Shown here: in pieces, positions 25,863-34,904 of the stretch
Layout: every line of letters starts with the position of its first letter
Numbering within the stretch: the first letter of the stretch is position 1
NCBI GenBank assembly: GCA_902749685.1
Contig: CACVKW010000656.1
Span: 1-42,926, forward strand
From: Olavius sp. associated proteobacterium Delta 1
GTDB lineage: Bacteria > Desulfobacterota > Desulfobacteria > Desulfobacterales > JAFDCJ01
Direction of reading: 5' to 3'
Length of the DNA: 42,926 nucleotides
Translations under genes and position numbers: made by a program
Notes under the pieces: model-generated
The model's database searches: none
Seen by the model: only the letters and a program-made list of their open reading frames with translations
Told to the model about the DNA's origin: nothing

Positions 25863-26809
25863 TACTTAATAAAATCATCCGGATCTCCGGGTTGGTATGT
25901 ATCCAACGGCGGACGCACTTCCAGGGACATGCCGGCCTCCCACTGGAATAGATCGAAGCAGTCCTTTTCCAGCTTTTTGGTTAGGGCCCGCATGTTGATC
26001 CCCACCGGGCACGCCCGCTCGCAAGCGCCGCAGTCAGTGCAGCGGCCGGCACAGTGATAGGCCCTTAAGAAATGAAAGGTCTTAATATCCGTTTCATCCT
26101 GGCTTTTGCCCACCCACTGGGGCCTTGATTCATCCACAAAGCACGTCGGGCAGTAGCAGAGCGGACAGGCATTGCGGCAGGCATAACAGCGGATACAGTT
26201 GGCGAAGAGATCTTCAAAATATTTTGCTTTGTCCCCGGCTGACATTGCCTCGATCTCGCTGACATCTGCGTAGCGATCGATATTCTGTTGCTCGTCAACC
26301 AGGTCGGCCACCATTTCATCGTATTCGACCGGATTGCGGTGGATGCACAGGGCACAGTTTTGCTGGAGTACATCCTTTTTATTTAAAAGCTTTTCAAACC
26401 CATGGCCCTTGACGGTGATGTTGTTTTCATCTTCGATAACGTCCAGAATTTCATCGTCAAACATGGAATTGATTTTGCGCTTGTCGATCATACCCTTGCA
26501 GGGGACTCCGATGATGACCAGCTGCTCCCGCTTTATCTTATTTTCGATAATGTGGGTGACGATGTTGCGGGAATCACAGCCTTTGGCAATGATGCCGATT
26601 TTTTCGCTGCGATTGGTCAGATAGTTCGCCAGATTGACCCCGCAATTGCTGTCCCAGACCAGATTTTGCAGGTCTTGCGGGGTTTTGGCGAAATATGGTT
26701 CGTTCATCATCGGCAGGGTGCCTTGGCGGAAACCAATAACCACATCCACCTTGCACTCTTTTAGGAGCCTTGCGGAAATTTCCCTTATTTTTTCAATATA
26801 GCTTGTCAT
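25862..26809 (-). CDS. flxC: FlxC-like 4Fe-4S protein (FrhB/FdhB-related)
   Basis: 315 residues from ATG 26809, one base after the mvhD stop; the frame's TTG at 26818 would overlap mvhD. An FrhB/FdhB-like N-terminal domain (KGCDSRNIV near 77, VPCKGMID near 102) is followed by CALC at 152-155 and two ferredoxin-type cluster regions: C205, C208, C211, C215 with extra C218, C220, C223, and C257, C260, C263, C267. Electron-transfer subunit of the Flx module. Translation is probably coupled to mvhD. Confidence 0.83.
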   Translation of the reverse strand: MTSYIEKIREISARLLKECKVDVVIGFRQGTLPMMNEPYFAKTPQDLQNLVWDSNCGVNLANYLTNRSEKIGIIAKGCDSRNIVTHIIENKIKREQLVIIGVPCKGMIDKRKINSMFDDEILDVIEDENNITVKGHGFEKLLNKKDVLQQNCALCIHRNPVEYDEMVADLVDEQQNIDRYADVSEIEAMSAGDKAKYFEDLFANCIRCYACRNACPLCYCPTCFVDESRPQWVGKSQDETDIKTFHFLRAYHCAGRCTDCGACERACPVGINMRALTKKLEKDCFDLFQWEAGMSLEVRPPLDTYQPGDPDDFIK

Positions 26810-26810
26810 T

Positions 26811-27242
26811 TTAAGCAACCTCAGCCTTTGCTTTTAAGAAAGATTGGTTTGGTCCGAGGGCCTTTATTTTTTCGGTGACTTCCCTGACAACGTCCACAAA
26901 CTTGGTGGATTCTGCCGACGAGATCCAGGAAAACTGGAGACGGCCGGGTTCGGTTCCCATATGTTCCATCAAATTTTGAAACAGAGCAAACTTGCGACGG
27001 GCATAGTAATTACCTTCCAGGTAATGGCATTCTCCGGGATGTCACCCGGAGACCCAGACGCCGTCTGCCCCTTCACGCAGGGCGGCAAGAAAGAATTTGG
27101 GACTCATCCGCCCGGTGCAGGGGATCCGGATCACCCGAATATTGGGCGGGTATTCCATCCGCCCGACGCCGGCAAGATCGGCGGCGCCATAGCTGCACCA
27201 GTTGCACAAAAAAGCCACAATTTTTGGTTCCCAATCAGACAT
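26811..27242 (-). CDS. mvhD: MvhD/FlxD, selenocysteine-containing [2Fe-2S] subunit
   Basis: 143 residues if UGA at 27042-27044 (codon 67) is read as selenocysteine. Before it: [15 protein letters not shown] and GADGVWVSG; after it: [24 protein letters not shown] and FSWISSAES, all standard MvhD blocks in the same frame up to TAA at 26811. The UGA falls exactly on the conserved Cys of the GCHPGECHY motif. A hairpin 16 nt downstream fits a bacterial SECIS. MvhD links hydrogenase, FdhA or Flx modules to HdrA electronically. AAGGAG precedes the ATG. Conventional gene calling would truncate it to 66 residues. Confidence 0.88.
27009..27025 (-). promoter_or_regulatory. SECIS-like hairpin in mvhD
   Basis: On the mRNA ATTACCT-GGA-AGGTAAT forms a perfect 7-bp stem with a 3-nt G-containing loop, starting 16 nt after the UGA. 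Position and loop agree with bacterial SECIS elements recognised by SelB. Confidence 0.72.
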
Positions 27243-27256
27243 AAAAATGATCTCCT

Positions 27257-27830
27257 TAGTGTCGTGTTGCGGGTCGCGAGTTTCGGGTTACGTGTTACGT
27301 GTTGCGCGGTGCGGGTCGCGTATCCCGGGTTAGGCATTGCGATTGTAACTTCACTTGTTATCCCGCTTATTTCCATTCTTTTTCAACGTATTGAATATAT
27401 TTATTAATTTTTCTCCCTAATTCATCGTATTTTTCGAGAATGTAATTTAGTTCTCCTATGTCTAATTCATGTATATCTTTCAAGAAATTCAAATGCACAA
27501 TGGTTTCATCACATGAGGCATGTGAGCAAGTCAAAAATTTCATAAAATCTGCTTTATATTTCCTGCGACCGTACCCTTCAACAATACAGGAGGCAATACC
27601 TTTCGATGATTTTCTAACCTGCCTTCCTTCCTCATACTGTTCATATTGAGGAAGTCTCAGGGTGAACTTATGTACTTTAACTGCTAAATCATATGATAAT
27701 TGATAAATCTCCAGGTCTTTGTAGCTTCTCATGGTCTTTCTTCTTTACCCAAGAACCCGTTACCCTGCAACCCGCTTCTAGCACCCCGCACCGCGCACCC
27801 CGCATCCCGAAACGCGCACCCCGCATCCCG
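27257..27830. mobile_element. Inverted-repeat element carrying a four-helix-bundle gene
   Basis: The 574 bp between the hdrA stop and the mvhD ribosome site. The left side (27261-27337) is a chain of CGGGTTGCG-like words, the right side (27745-27830) a chain of the complementary CGCAACCCG/CGCACCCCGC words; a 13-bp exact inverted match is TGCGCGGTGCGGG (27303-27315) against 27785-27797. In between is one S23-type gene. 19 bp at 27281-27299 also occur exactly at 39291-39309. The call as a mobile or intervening element is inference from this architecture. Confidence 0.5.
27367..27732 (-). CDS. Four-helix-bundle protein (S23 / 23S rRNA intervening-sequence type)
   Basis: 121 residues, predicted as four amphipathic helices. 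Family marks are the start YKDLEIYQLSYDLAVKVHKFT, the QVRKSSKGIASCIVEGYGR block and the C-terminal EKYDELGRKINKYIQ helix. Homologues are encoded by intervening sequences in some 23S rRNA genes, and related bundles (Avd) serve diversity-generating retroelements; no reverse transcriptase or variable repeat is seen here. The cellular role is unknown. It lies inside the hdr operon, same strand, surrounded by inverted word repeats, and has only a weak ribosome site. Probably an inserted passenger rather than a redox subunit. Confidence 0.82.
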   Translation of the reverse strand: MRSYKDLEIYQLSYDLAVKVHKFTLRLPQYEQYEEGRQVRKSSKGIASCIVEGYGRRKYKADFMKFLTCSHASCDETIVHLNFLKDIHELDIGELNYILEKYDELGRKINKYIQYVEKEWK

Positions 27831-30800
27831 CTACACTGCTTCCCTCAAAGAAAAGATCTGTGAAAAGATCTGATCATTGTCAAAGCCTTTCAGGTGGATG
27901 GCGCCGGAGCGGCAGGAGGCCACGCACAAACCGCAACCCTTGCACAAAACCGCATTGATTTGAGCTCTGCCGGCCCAGGGGCCTTCTTCCGTAAACGAGG
28001 GCGCCGAATAGGGACAGACCGACACGCAAACACCACACTGGCTGCAAACAGACGGATCTGTCGCAGCAATCGTGCCGCTGGTAAATATGGTTTCACGGGC
28101 CAGTAATGTTACGGCCCGGGAGGCAGCCGCCTGACCCTGGGCAATGGATTCATCGATGGGCTTGGGATAGTGTGCCAGGCCGCATAGAAACACCCCGTCA
28201 GTGGCAAACTCCGACGGTCCGAGTTTGGCATGGCGCTCGATGAAAAAACCATCATTGTTCACCGGAACCTTGAAAAAATTGGCCAGTGTATCATCCCGGT
28301 TGGGGATAATCGCTGAGGCCAGCGTCAGCAGGTCGGTCTCAATTTCCACCGGACGGCCGATGACATGATCCACGACATTTACCAGGACCTTGCCGTCTTT
28401 TATGTCGACCAGCGGCTTATTGTCAAGGGTATAGCGTATGAAAATAACCCCCGCTTCACGGGCTTCCCGGTAAAGATACTCGCGTTCACCATAGGTTCTG
28501 AGATCGCGGTACAGCACAAACACGTTCATGTCCGGATTCAACTGTTTCAGGGTCAGGGCGTTATCCACGGAATGGGTGCAGCAAACCCTTGAACAATACA
28601 TCCGTTCGGGTTCACGCGAGCCGACGCACTGGATAAAGACCGCGGTGTCGATTTGTTTCAGGGCAGCATCTTTATCCTTGAATTTGCGATCGAGTTCCAG
28701 GGCTGTGATGATTCTGGAATCCTGGCCGTAACGGTATTCATTCGGCTGAAGCGGGGAGGCGCCGGTGGCCATGATGGCAACACCGTGTTCGAGCAATTCC
28801 TCATTGCCATTGGATGACAGCGTGGTTTCGAAATTGCCGACAAACCCGTCCACATCGGTTATTTGCGTATCCAGATGAACATGGATCTTTTCATGGTCTT
28901 CAATCTCAGCAATCAGATTTGACAGTTTGTCCTGGATATCCTCACCCTTGGCTGTGCGATACAGATTTTGAGCCTGGCCGCCGAGTTGTGAATTTTTTTC
29001 AATGATATGGGTCTCATATCCCTGTCTGGCGAGGCTTCTGGCAGCCGCCATGCCGGATATGCCGCCACCGACGATCATGGCGGACTGTTCGATTTGCAGC
29101 TCGGCTTCTTTGAGTGGTTCCAGCAGGGCAACTTTTGATACGGCCATCCGAACCAGATCCATTGCCTTGGTGGTCGCCAGCTCCGGATTGTTTTTGTGGA
29201 CCCAGGAATTATGGTTGCGGATATTGGCCATTTCAAACAGATACTTGTTCAAGCCGGCATTGATCAATGTTTCTTGGAACAACGGCTCATGGGTTTTTGG
29301 AGTGCAGGCCGCAACCACGACCCGATTTAGATTTTTTTCCTTAACGATCTGGCTGATGGTTTCCTGGGTGTCCTGGGAACAGGAGTACAGGTTGTCCGTT
29401 GCGTATTCCACGTAGGGCAGCGTTGCTGCGTATTCGGCCACGGACGGTACATCGACGACACCGGCGATATTGATGCCGCAGCGACAGACAAATACACCGA
29501 TTCTCGGGCGCTCATTGGAGACATTGGTCTCCGGGACCACTTCCGGTGTCTTGGTGAGGCTGTTGCGCGCCTGGGTTAAAATTTCTCCGGCGGCGGTAGC
29601 TGCGGCACTGGAGTCAACGACCGATTGGGGAATATCCTTCGGCCCCTGAAATGCGCCGCAGACAAAAACGCCTTTTCTGGACGTATCAACCGGAGCAAAG
29701 GTCTGGGTTTGACAGAATTTGCCTGGTGTCATCTCAATCTTCAGGCGTTCGGCCAGATCCACAATTTCGGGCGAGGTTTCAAGCCCAACGGACAGCACGA
29801 TCATGTCAAAGACTTCGATTTTAAGTTGGCCGTCATCGGTGATGTAGCGAATCTCAAGGTCATCCGTATCGCCAACCGGTGTTACGGAATGGACTTTACT
29901 CCTGATAAAGCGCACGCCGTGCTTTTCCCGGGCGCTGTCGTAAAATCTTTCAAATTCCTTGCCGTGGGTCCGCATGTCCATATAGAATACGGCGCAGTCC
30001 AGATCGTGGCCCTGGTGCTCTTTGGCAATCACCGCCTCTTTAATGGCATACATGCAGCAGACCGAGGAACAATAGGAGTTGTCGCATTTATTCATGTCCC
30101 GCGAGCCGACACACTGGAACCAGGCTATCTTTTTTGGCTCCCGTTTGTCTTTGGATTGCCGTGTGATATGCCCCGTGGTCGGGCCTGAGGCAGACAGAAT
30201 CCGCTCAAACTCCATGGAGGTAATCACATTGGGGAGTTTGGCATACTGGTAGTTGTCGAATTTAGCAGGGTCAAATGGGGTAAAGCCCGGCGCCAGAACC
30301 ACGGATCCGACACTGATGGTATTGATTTGTGTTTTTTGGTCATAATCAATCGCACCCGTCGGGCACAGCTTTTTACAGGCACCGCACTTGCCTTTTTGAA
30401 TATAAATGCAACTATCGCCGTCAATACAATATTTCAACGGAACAGCCTGGGCATATTCGACAAATGCCGATTTGCGTTTGACAAGCCCCATATTATAGGT
30501 ATCGACAACTTTTTTCGGGCATTTCTCAGCACAAACACCACAGGCAATACATAAGGATTCATCCACATATCTGGGATTCTGGACGAGTTCGACTTGAAAG
30601 TTTCCTGCTTCGCCCTTGATCTCTTTGACTTCGCTTAATGTTCTCAGCTCTATGTTTAAATGCCGGCCGACCTCGACCAGTTTGGGTGAGATAATTCACA
30701 TGGCACAGTCATTCGTGGGGAACGTCTTGTCCAGCTGGGACATCACCCCGCCAATCGAAGAACCCTTTTCAACCAGGTACACGTAGTAACCGGAGTCGGC

Positions 30801-30875
30801 CAGATCCAGGGCGGCCTGCATTCCGGCAATCCCGCCGCCGACAACCATCACCGAACCAACAACTTCATTTGGCAT
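27831..30875 (-). CDS. hdrA: Tandem HdrA, selenocysteine-containing electron-bifurcating flavoprotein
   Basis: 1014 residues when UGA at 30696-30698 (codon 60) is selenocysteine; AGGAG precedes ATG 30875. Module 1: FAD motif [12 protein letters not shown] (11-22), [10 protein letters not shown] with Sec60 in place of the second Cys of CxxC, and ferredoxin-type clusters at C109/C112/C115/C119 and C156-C171. Module 2: the HdrA N-terminal domain ([19 protein letters not shown] near 458) and a second FAD motif ([12 protein letters not shown] near 602), without the CxxC. Two C-terminal clusters follow, [12 protein letters not shown] and [11 protein letters not shown]. HdrA is the flavin bifurcation subunit of heterodisulfide reductase complexes. 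No hdrB or hdrC follows; mvhD and flxCBA do. Standard gene calling would start it falsely near 30566. Confidence 0.92.
30663..30680 (-). promoter_or_regulatory. SECIS-like hairpin in hdrA
   Basis: mRNA CTGGTC-GAGGTC-GGCCGG forms a 6-bp stem (two G-U pairs) with a loop starting GA, 15 nt after the UGA at 30696-30698. Distance and loop are close to the mvhD hairpin and to bacterial SECIS elements. Confidence 0.6.
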
Positions 30876-31392
30876 ATTCCTATTCTCCTGAAAACTGAAT
30901 TTACAAAATCTATAATTTAAATCATTTCTTAAAATCTAGCAAAAGGTATCTCTTTTATAAGTTTGATTAACTATTGTCAATAAAAATCGTTCCGATTAAG
31001 GTCGATTTCCCGCCCATAATAAATGGTTTATTTCAACCGATAAATATTTGATATCAAATGATATAATAAATTTATAACGGTAGATGGGATTGGATATACA
31101 GGTCCGGCAATCCTAAAATCGCTTTATGTTCCGATAAAATACTGCAGATACCTCACATATCACAGCAGTTTGATATGATTGAAAATATCCGGACCGGGTT
31201 GCGTTAGCGTAGTTGATCCTGTATAAGGTTGTGCTTGATTGGATTGTGTATGTTCAGCCACCAGACACGAAGGCAATCAAAACTAGATGTCTCTTAGGCA
31301 TTTGTCGGAGAACCCGAGCAGCAACCTTTCAGACGAAATTTGTTGATTCAACCTGTGTGGTTTCGGCTAACCTGTGTTAGGAGAATTATTGG
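30876..31392. other. Divergent regulatory region between hdrA and cytochrome c3
   Basis: 517 bp without a gene; 30880-31090 is AT-rich. It contains a perfect 14-bp palindrome ATTTGATATCAAAT (31046-31059), and on the minus strand TTGACA (30980-30975) with TATAAA 14 bp on, a sub-optimal promoter spacing for hdrA. The half nearer the cytochrome gene shows no recognisable motif. Confidence 0.45.
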
Positions 31393-31794
31393 ATGAAAAA
31401 AATGATCCTTCTGATTTTTGCTTTGTCAGCGGCAAGTTTTATTTTTCTATTTTCTGCGCATTCCCAGGAAGACATGCAGTTTGTCAGCAATGATGCATTC
31501 GTAAAACCGCGCCGACCACCGGCCGTTTTTCGGCACGATGAGCACAACGCGTTGGCCGAGATTGAAGCGTGTTATGACTGCCATCACGTATATGATGAAA
31601 ACGGCAAGCTGGTTGAAGATGAATCATCCGAGGACCAACAATGCTCGGGATGTCACGAGTTGGAGCGATCCGGCAAAAAGCCGGCCCTGATGAAAGCCTT
31701 TCATGCCAATTGTAAAGGCTGTCACAAAGAAAACAAGAACGGACCGGTTATCTGTGGGCAGTGCCATGTACGGGGGCTGGTGGTCGAGGAGTGA
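31393..31794 (+). CDS. Periplasmic tetraheme cytochrome c3 family protein
   Basis: 133 residues: signal peptide (KKMILLIFALSAASFIFLFSAHS) then four CXXCH sites at C60, C84, C107 and C121. Four other histidines (H48, H51, H65, H104) are available as distal ligands, exactly what a bis-His tetraheme c3 needs. Cytochromes c3 carry electrons between periplasmic hydrogenases or formate dehydrogenases and membrane complexes in sulfate reducers. AGGAG lies about 10 nt before the ATG. The gene is divergent from hdrA, so both could share control. Confidence 0.92.
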   Translation: MKKMILLIFALSAASFIFLFSAHSQEDMQFVSNDAFVKPRRPPAVFRHDEHNALAEIEACYDCHHVYDENGKLVEDESSEDQQCSGCHELERSGKKPALMKAFHANCKGCHKENKNGPVICGQCHVRGLVVEE

Positions 31795-31905
31795 TTAGGG
31801 GACTTTAGACACTATTCAACTTAGAACCTTAATGTAGATGGTTATTAGTTATTTGTTATTCGTTATTCGTTTAAAAGGAAAAATGTCCTTTTTAATATCT
31901 CAAAA

Positions 31906-32835
31906 ATGAACTCTTCATCCCCAAAACCGAAAATCATCGTCATCTGCGGCGCGACCGGAATCGGCAAGACATCGGTCGGCATTGAGCTTGCTGAGAAACT
32001 TGGCGGTGAAATCATCAGTGCGGATTCCATGCAGATATACCGGTACATGGACATCGGTACCGCCAAGCCCACCCCGACGGAGTTGGCACGCACAGCTCAT
32101 CATATGATCGACATTGTGGATCCGGATGAAGATTATGATGCCGTGCAGTTTTCAAAACAGGCCCGGCAGCGGGTCGCCGAAATTGTCAAGCGCGGCCGGA
32201 TACCTTTTATCGTCGGCGGCACCGGGCTTTATATCAAAGCGCTGCTGCACGGTCTCTTTCAAGCCAAACCGGTTGATCCTCAAATCAGAAACCGCTTGAA
32301 GCTGGCAGCAGAAGAAATCGGCAGCGGCTTTTTATTCGAGCGCCTGAAAAAAATGGATCCGGCTGCCGCCGGGCGTATACATCCCAATGATTTGTATCGT
32401 ATCATAAGAGCATTAGAGACCATTGAATCCACCGGCAAGGCGATTTCAGAGCTGCATCAGGAACACGGGTTTGTGGACAATCCTTATGGTGCGCTAAAGA
32501 TCGGTCTGCAGATGGATCGTCAGCAACTATATCATCGAATAGACCAGCGGGTCGACCTGATGATCAAGGGCGGATTTGTAGCAGAGGTAACCAAGCTCCA
32601 GGAAATGGGTTATGCGGCCGGATTGAAATCAATGCAGTCCATCGGCTATCGCCATGTGGTTGAATTTCTGGCAGAAAAATTGCCGTGGGATGAGTGCCTT
32701 CGAACCCTCAAGCGTGACACCAGACGATTCGCCAAACGCCAGTTCACCTGGTTTGGCGCTGATCGGCAGATTCAATGGTATGAGCCGGATCAGTTGAATG
32801 AAATTGTCGGGTCGGTGAAAGGGTTTCTGGCATGA
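31906..32835 (+). CDS. miaA: tRNA dimethylallyltransferase MiaA
   Basis: 309 residues, normal length. P-loop GATGIGKT near residue 15, SADSMQIYRYMDIGTAKPT, HHMIDIVDPDEDYDA, the GGTGLYIKALL substrate motif and the C-terminal DTRRFAKRQFTWF block are all intact. It transfers a dimethylallyl group to A37 of tRNAs reading UNN codons. No good ribosome site is seen before the ATG, but the family N-terminus fits this start. Confidence 0.96.
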   Translation: MNSSSPKPKIIVICGATGIGKTSVGIELAEKLGGEIISADSMQIYRYMDIGTAKPTPTELARTAHHMIDIVDPDEDYDAVQFSKQARQRVAEIVKRGRIPFIVGGTGLYIKALLHGLFQAKPVDPQIRNRLKLAAEEIGSGFLFERLKKMDPAAAGRIHPNDLYRIIRALETIESTGKAISELHQEHGFVDNPYGALKIGLQMDRQQLYHRIDQRVDLMIKGGFVAEVTKLQEMGYAAGLKSMQSIGYRHVVEFLAEKLPWDECLRTLKRDTRRFAKRQFTWFGADRQIQWYEPDQLNEIVGSVKGFLA

Positions 32836-32950
32836 TCAGAAGTTACACCATTTAAGGTTTGAAAATTTATTCTGCAATTTCAGTGAGTTCCAATAACGTG
32901 GAAAAATTTCTACTTACTTAAAATCAGCTATCCGATGACACAATAGAATC

Positions 32951-33427
32951 ATGGCAACCGTGGTAATAGGTGGTGTTCCCAGAGGTGGAAAAAGTCTTTT
33001 AGCACATGCAGTTTATAATTCAATCAAATGTTCTGTAGTGCATTTGGATATGGTATGTGGTTGCGTACGCAAGGCATACCCATCATCCTTCCCAAATCGG
33101 GATAATCCAGATGAGATATACGGGTTAATAGATGATTTTCAAGACATGCTTATCCGTATAATCAAAAACATTGGACATGAATTCAACGATATCAGAGTTT
33201 TTGAATCTACCTTTCTCAATCCTAAAGAAGTGTCAGAAAGACTCAACAAGCCACATTATATTTGTATTTACTTTGGGTACCCAAATGTTGAGCCAGAAGA
33301 AAAATTAAGCCAGCTAAGGACTTATGGAAAAAGTTACCCTCAATGCTGGACGAATAAAGTATCAGACACCAAATTAATTGAGCATTTATCGCATTTTATT
33401 GAAGTAAGTAAAACGCAAAAAAAATGA
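32951..33427 (+). CDS. P-loop kinase-like protein, frameshifted near its C-terminus
   Basis: 158 residues as read. Walker A GGVPRGGKS at residues 7-15 and the VVHLDMVCGCVRKAYP segment suggest a small P-loop kinase or phosphotransferase; I cannot name the substrate. The frame stops right after a run of eight A (33417-33424). Reading on in the +1 frame gives NYGIRYFDNSKEFETVFSKA and further to TAA at 33528-33530, a typical kinase C-terminal helix, so the original gene was probably 32951-33530 and an extra A (real or a sequencing error) breaks it. AT-rich relative to miaA. No obvious partner gene. Confidence 0.65.
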   Translation: MATVVIGGVPRGGKSLLAHAVYNSIKCSVVHLDMVCGCVRKAYPSSFPNRDNPDEIYGLIDDFQDMLIRIIKNIGHEFNDIRVFESTFLNPKEVSERLNKPHYICIYFGYPNVEPEEKLSQLRTYGKSYPQCWTNKVSDTKLIEHLSHFIEVSKTQKK

Positions 33428-33530
33428 TTGCAAGAATTACGGAATTCGATACTTTGATAATTCCAAGGAGTTTGAAACGGTGTTTTCAAAGGCCCAGGAT
33501 TTTGTACTGAACAAGATTTACAATGTATAA

Positions 33531-33926
33531 ACAAATAGCCGCTATCGTGGCCGCAGGGGACGATCTGCAGATCGCCCAGAGTTGTGGTTCCATCTACGTA
33601 TCTGTAGTTTAGCGATTTTGCATATATTATCGATAAAACAATATGTAGGGGCTTTTATTGCAAACCGCCGATGAAAGGCCAATAGACAAACTTTAAGGTG
33701 TCAAATGTGGTTTTATACTGATCCGCCTAAATTCCAACATTAAAATATCAAAAATAAGCAAGTATAGGATTCGGAAATATGTATTTGCTTGATCGTCGAT
33801 GCACCTACAGCGTAACAGGTAAACCAAAATCAGCTAAACAGAGTCTTATATGAAACCACACAATTTATTAGGCCTACTCAATATGTTCAACAGGTTGGGG
33901 CTATCTCGAAAGGAGTGAAAATAGGA
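33531..33926. other. AT-rich intergenic stretch
   Basis: No gene. It contains a perfect 14-bp palindrome CGATCTGCAGATCG (33561-33574). Otherwise AT-rich sequence without recognisable repeats or promoters. Confidence 0.4.
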
Positions 33927-34904
33927 ATGAATAAGAGGATTGGAATCAAGAATTTGAGTTCCAGGTACATCTTGGGAATGGATGATATAAAAAAGGATTT
34001 TCTCTATTTTGACAAAATATCGTATAATCCTGCTATTACCAGTCTTGCAAATAGTCTTATATCCAAAGGTATCACTAGTGAAAATGATAAGATAATAATT
34101 AAAAGTCGTCTAACCGAAATTGAATTCTTACAAAAGAATGAAATTCTGATAGAAACAGATAAGGAAAAGTGGTCTAATGATTGGGAATATTTAACTGAAC
34201 AACTACCCCAAAAAGGAATGGAAGACTTTAACCATGCTTTTGGATGGGTATTAAAAAAATTCTTGAGGGAAATTAGTCACGAAAAATTTGAAGCTATGAA
34301 AAGCGCACGCACTATTGATTCTTATATTAAGGGATTAAACCAACAAATTGCAGCATTGGAGTTCGGTGGGGAAGTATTGAATAGATTGGAAGCTATTTTG
34401 CGTTCACAGATATCTGATGATGAATTCTATCCAATAATGGAAACGTACAATCTTCACGGACTTGTTGGTAGTAGAAATGAAGAAGTTTTGAGAGTGATCC
34501 TAAAAAAAATACCAACTATTGACGAATCAGTTACATGGGAGAGACTTATTGATTTTAAGAAAGATTCTGATTCTATGACAAAATTCTTAGCATTGCGAAA
34601 TTGGATGATTGATATTTCTAGATCACAATATAGCGGAAAAGAAATTGAGGAAAAATTTGAATATCTATTGAACGAATATGAACAGCACTTAAAACTTCAT
34701 CAATTAAAATATAATAGTGGAATTCTTGAAACTATAATTGTTACGGGAGCAGAACTTTTGGAAACTCTAGCAACATTTAAGTGGAGCGAAACCGTCAAGT
34801 TAGCATTTAACATTCTCAAAGATAATGTCGAAATGATGGAAGCAGAAATGAACACACCTGGAAGAGAGGTAGCTTACATTAGTAAAATCAATAAAACACT
34901 TTAG
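33927..34904 (+). CDS. Hypothetical AT-rich helical protein
   Basis: About 325 residues from ATG 33927 (in-frame GTG at 33915 is the alternative; an AAAGGAG lies 12 nt before the ATG). Not recognised. The protein is rich in Lys, Glu, Ile and Asn, predicted mostly helical, with no signal peptide, membrane segment, cysteine motif or P-loop; the second half (about 200-325) looks like paired amphipathic helices. Codon use is far more AT-rich than in flanking core genes, which points to horizontal acquisition. It stands alone with 300-bp empty spacers on both sides, so context gives no function. Confidence 0.6.
   Translation: MNKRIGIKNLSSRYILGMDDIKKDFLYFDKISYNPAITSLANSLISKGITSENDKIIIKSRLTEIEFLQKNEILIETDKEKWSNDWEYLTEQLPQKGMEDFNHAFGWVLKKFLREISHEKFEAMKSARTIDSYIKGLNQQIAALEFGGEVLNRLEAILRSQISDDEFYPIMETYNLHGLVGSRNEEVLRVILKKIPTIDESVTWERLIDFKKDSDSMTKFLALRNWMIDISRSQYSGKEIEEKFEYLLNEYEQHLKLHQLKYNSGILETIIVTGAELLETLATFKWSETVKLAFNILKDNVEMMEAEMNTPGREVAYISKINKTL

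Noticed and set aside
27042..27242. MvhD as a 66-residue truncated pseudogene
   Set aside because: The frame continues with intact MvhD motifs for 76 more residues, the UGA replaces a known conserved Cys, and a SECIS-like hairpin follows.
27367..27732. Diversity-generating retroelement accessory (Avd)
   Set aside because: The bundle fold is related, but no reverse transcriptase, template repeat or variable repeat is seen in the window.
27831..30566. HdrA as a 911-residue protein starting at 30566
   Set aside because: The start would be a GTG in the middle of a conserved segment with no ribosome site. Homology, FAD motif and an AGGAG-preceded ATG continue upstream through an in-frame UGA to 30875.
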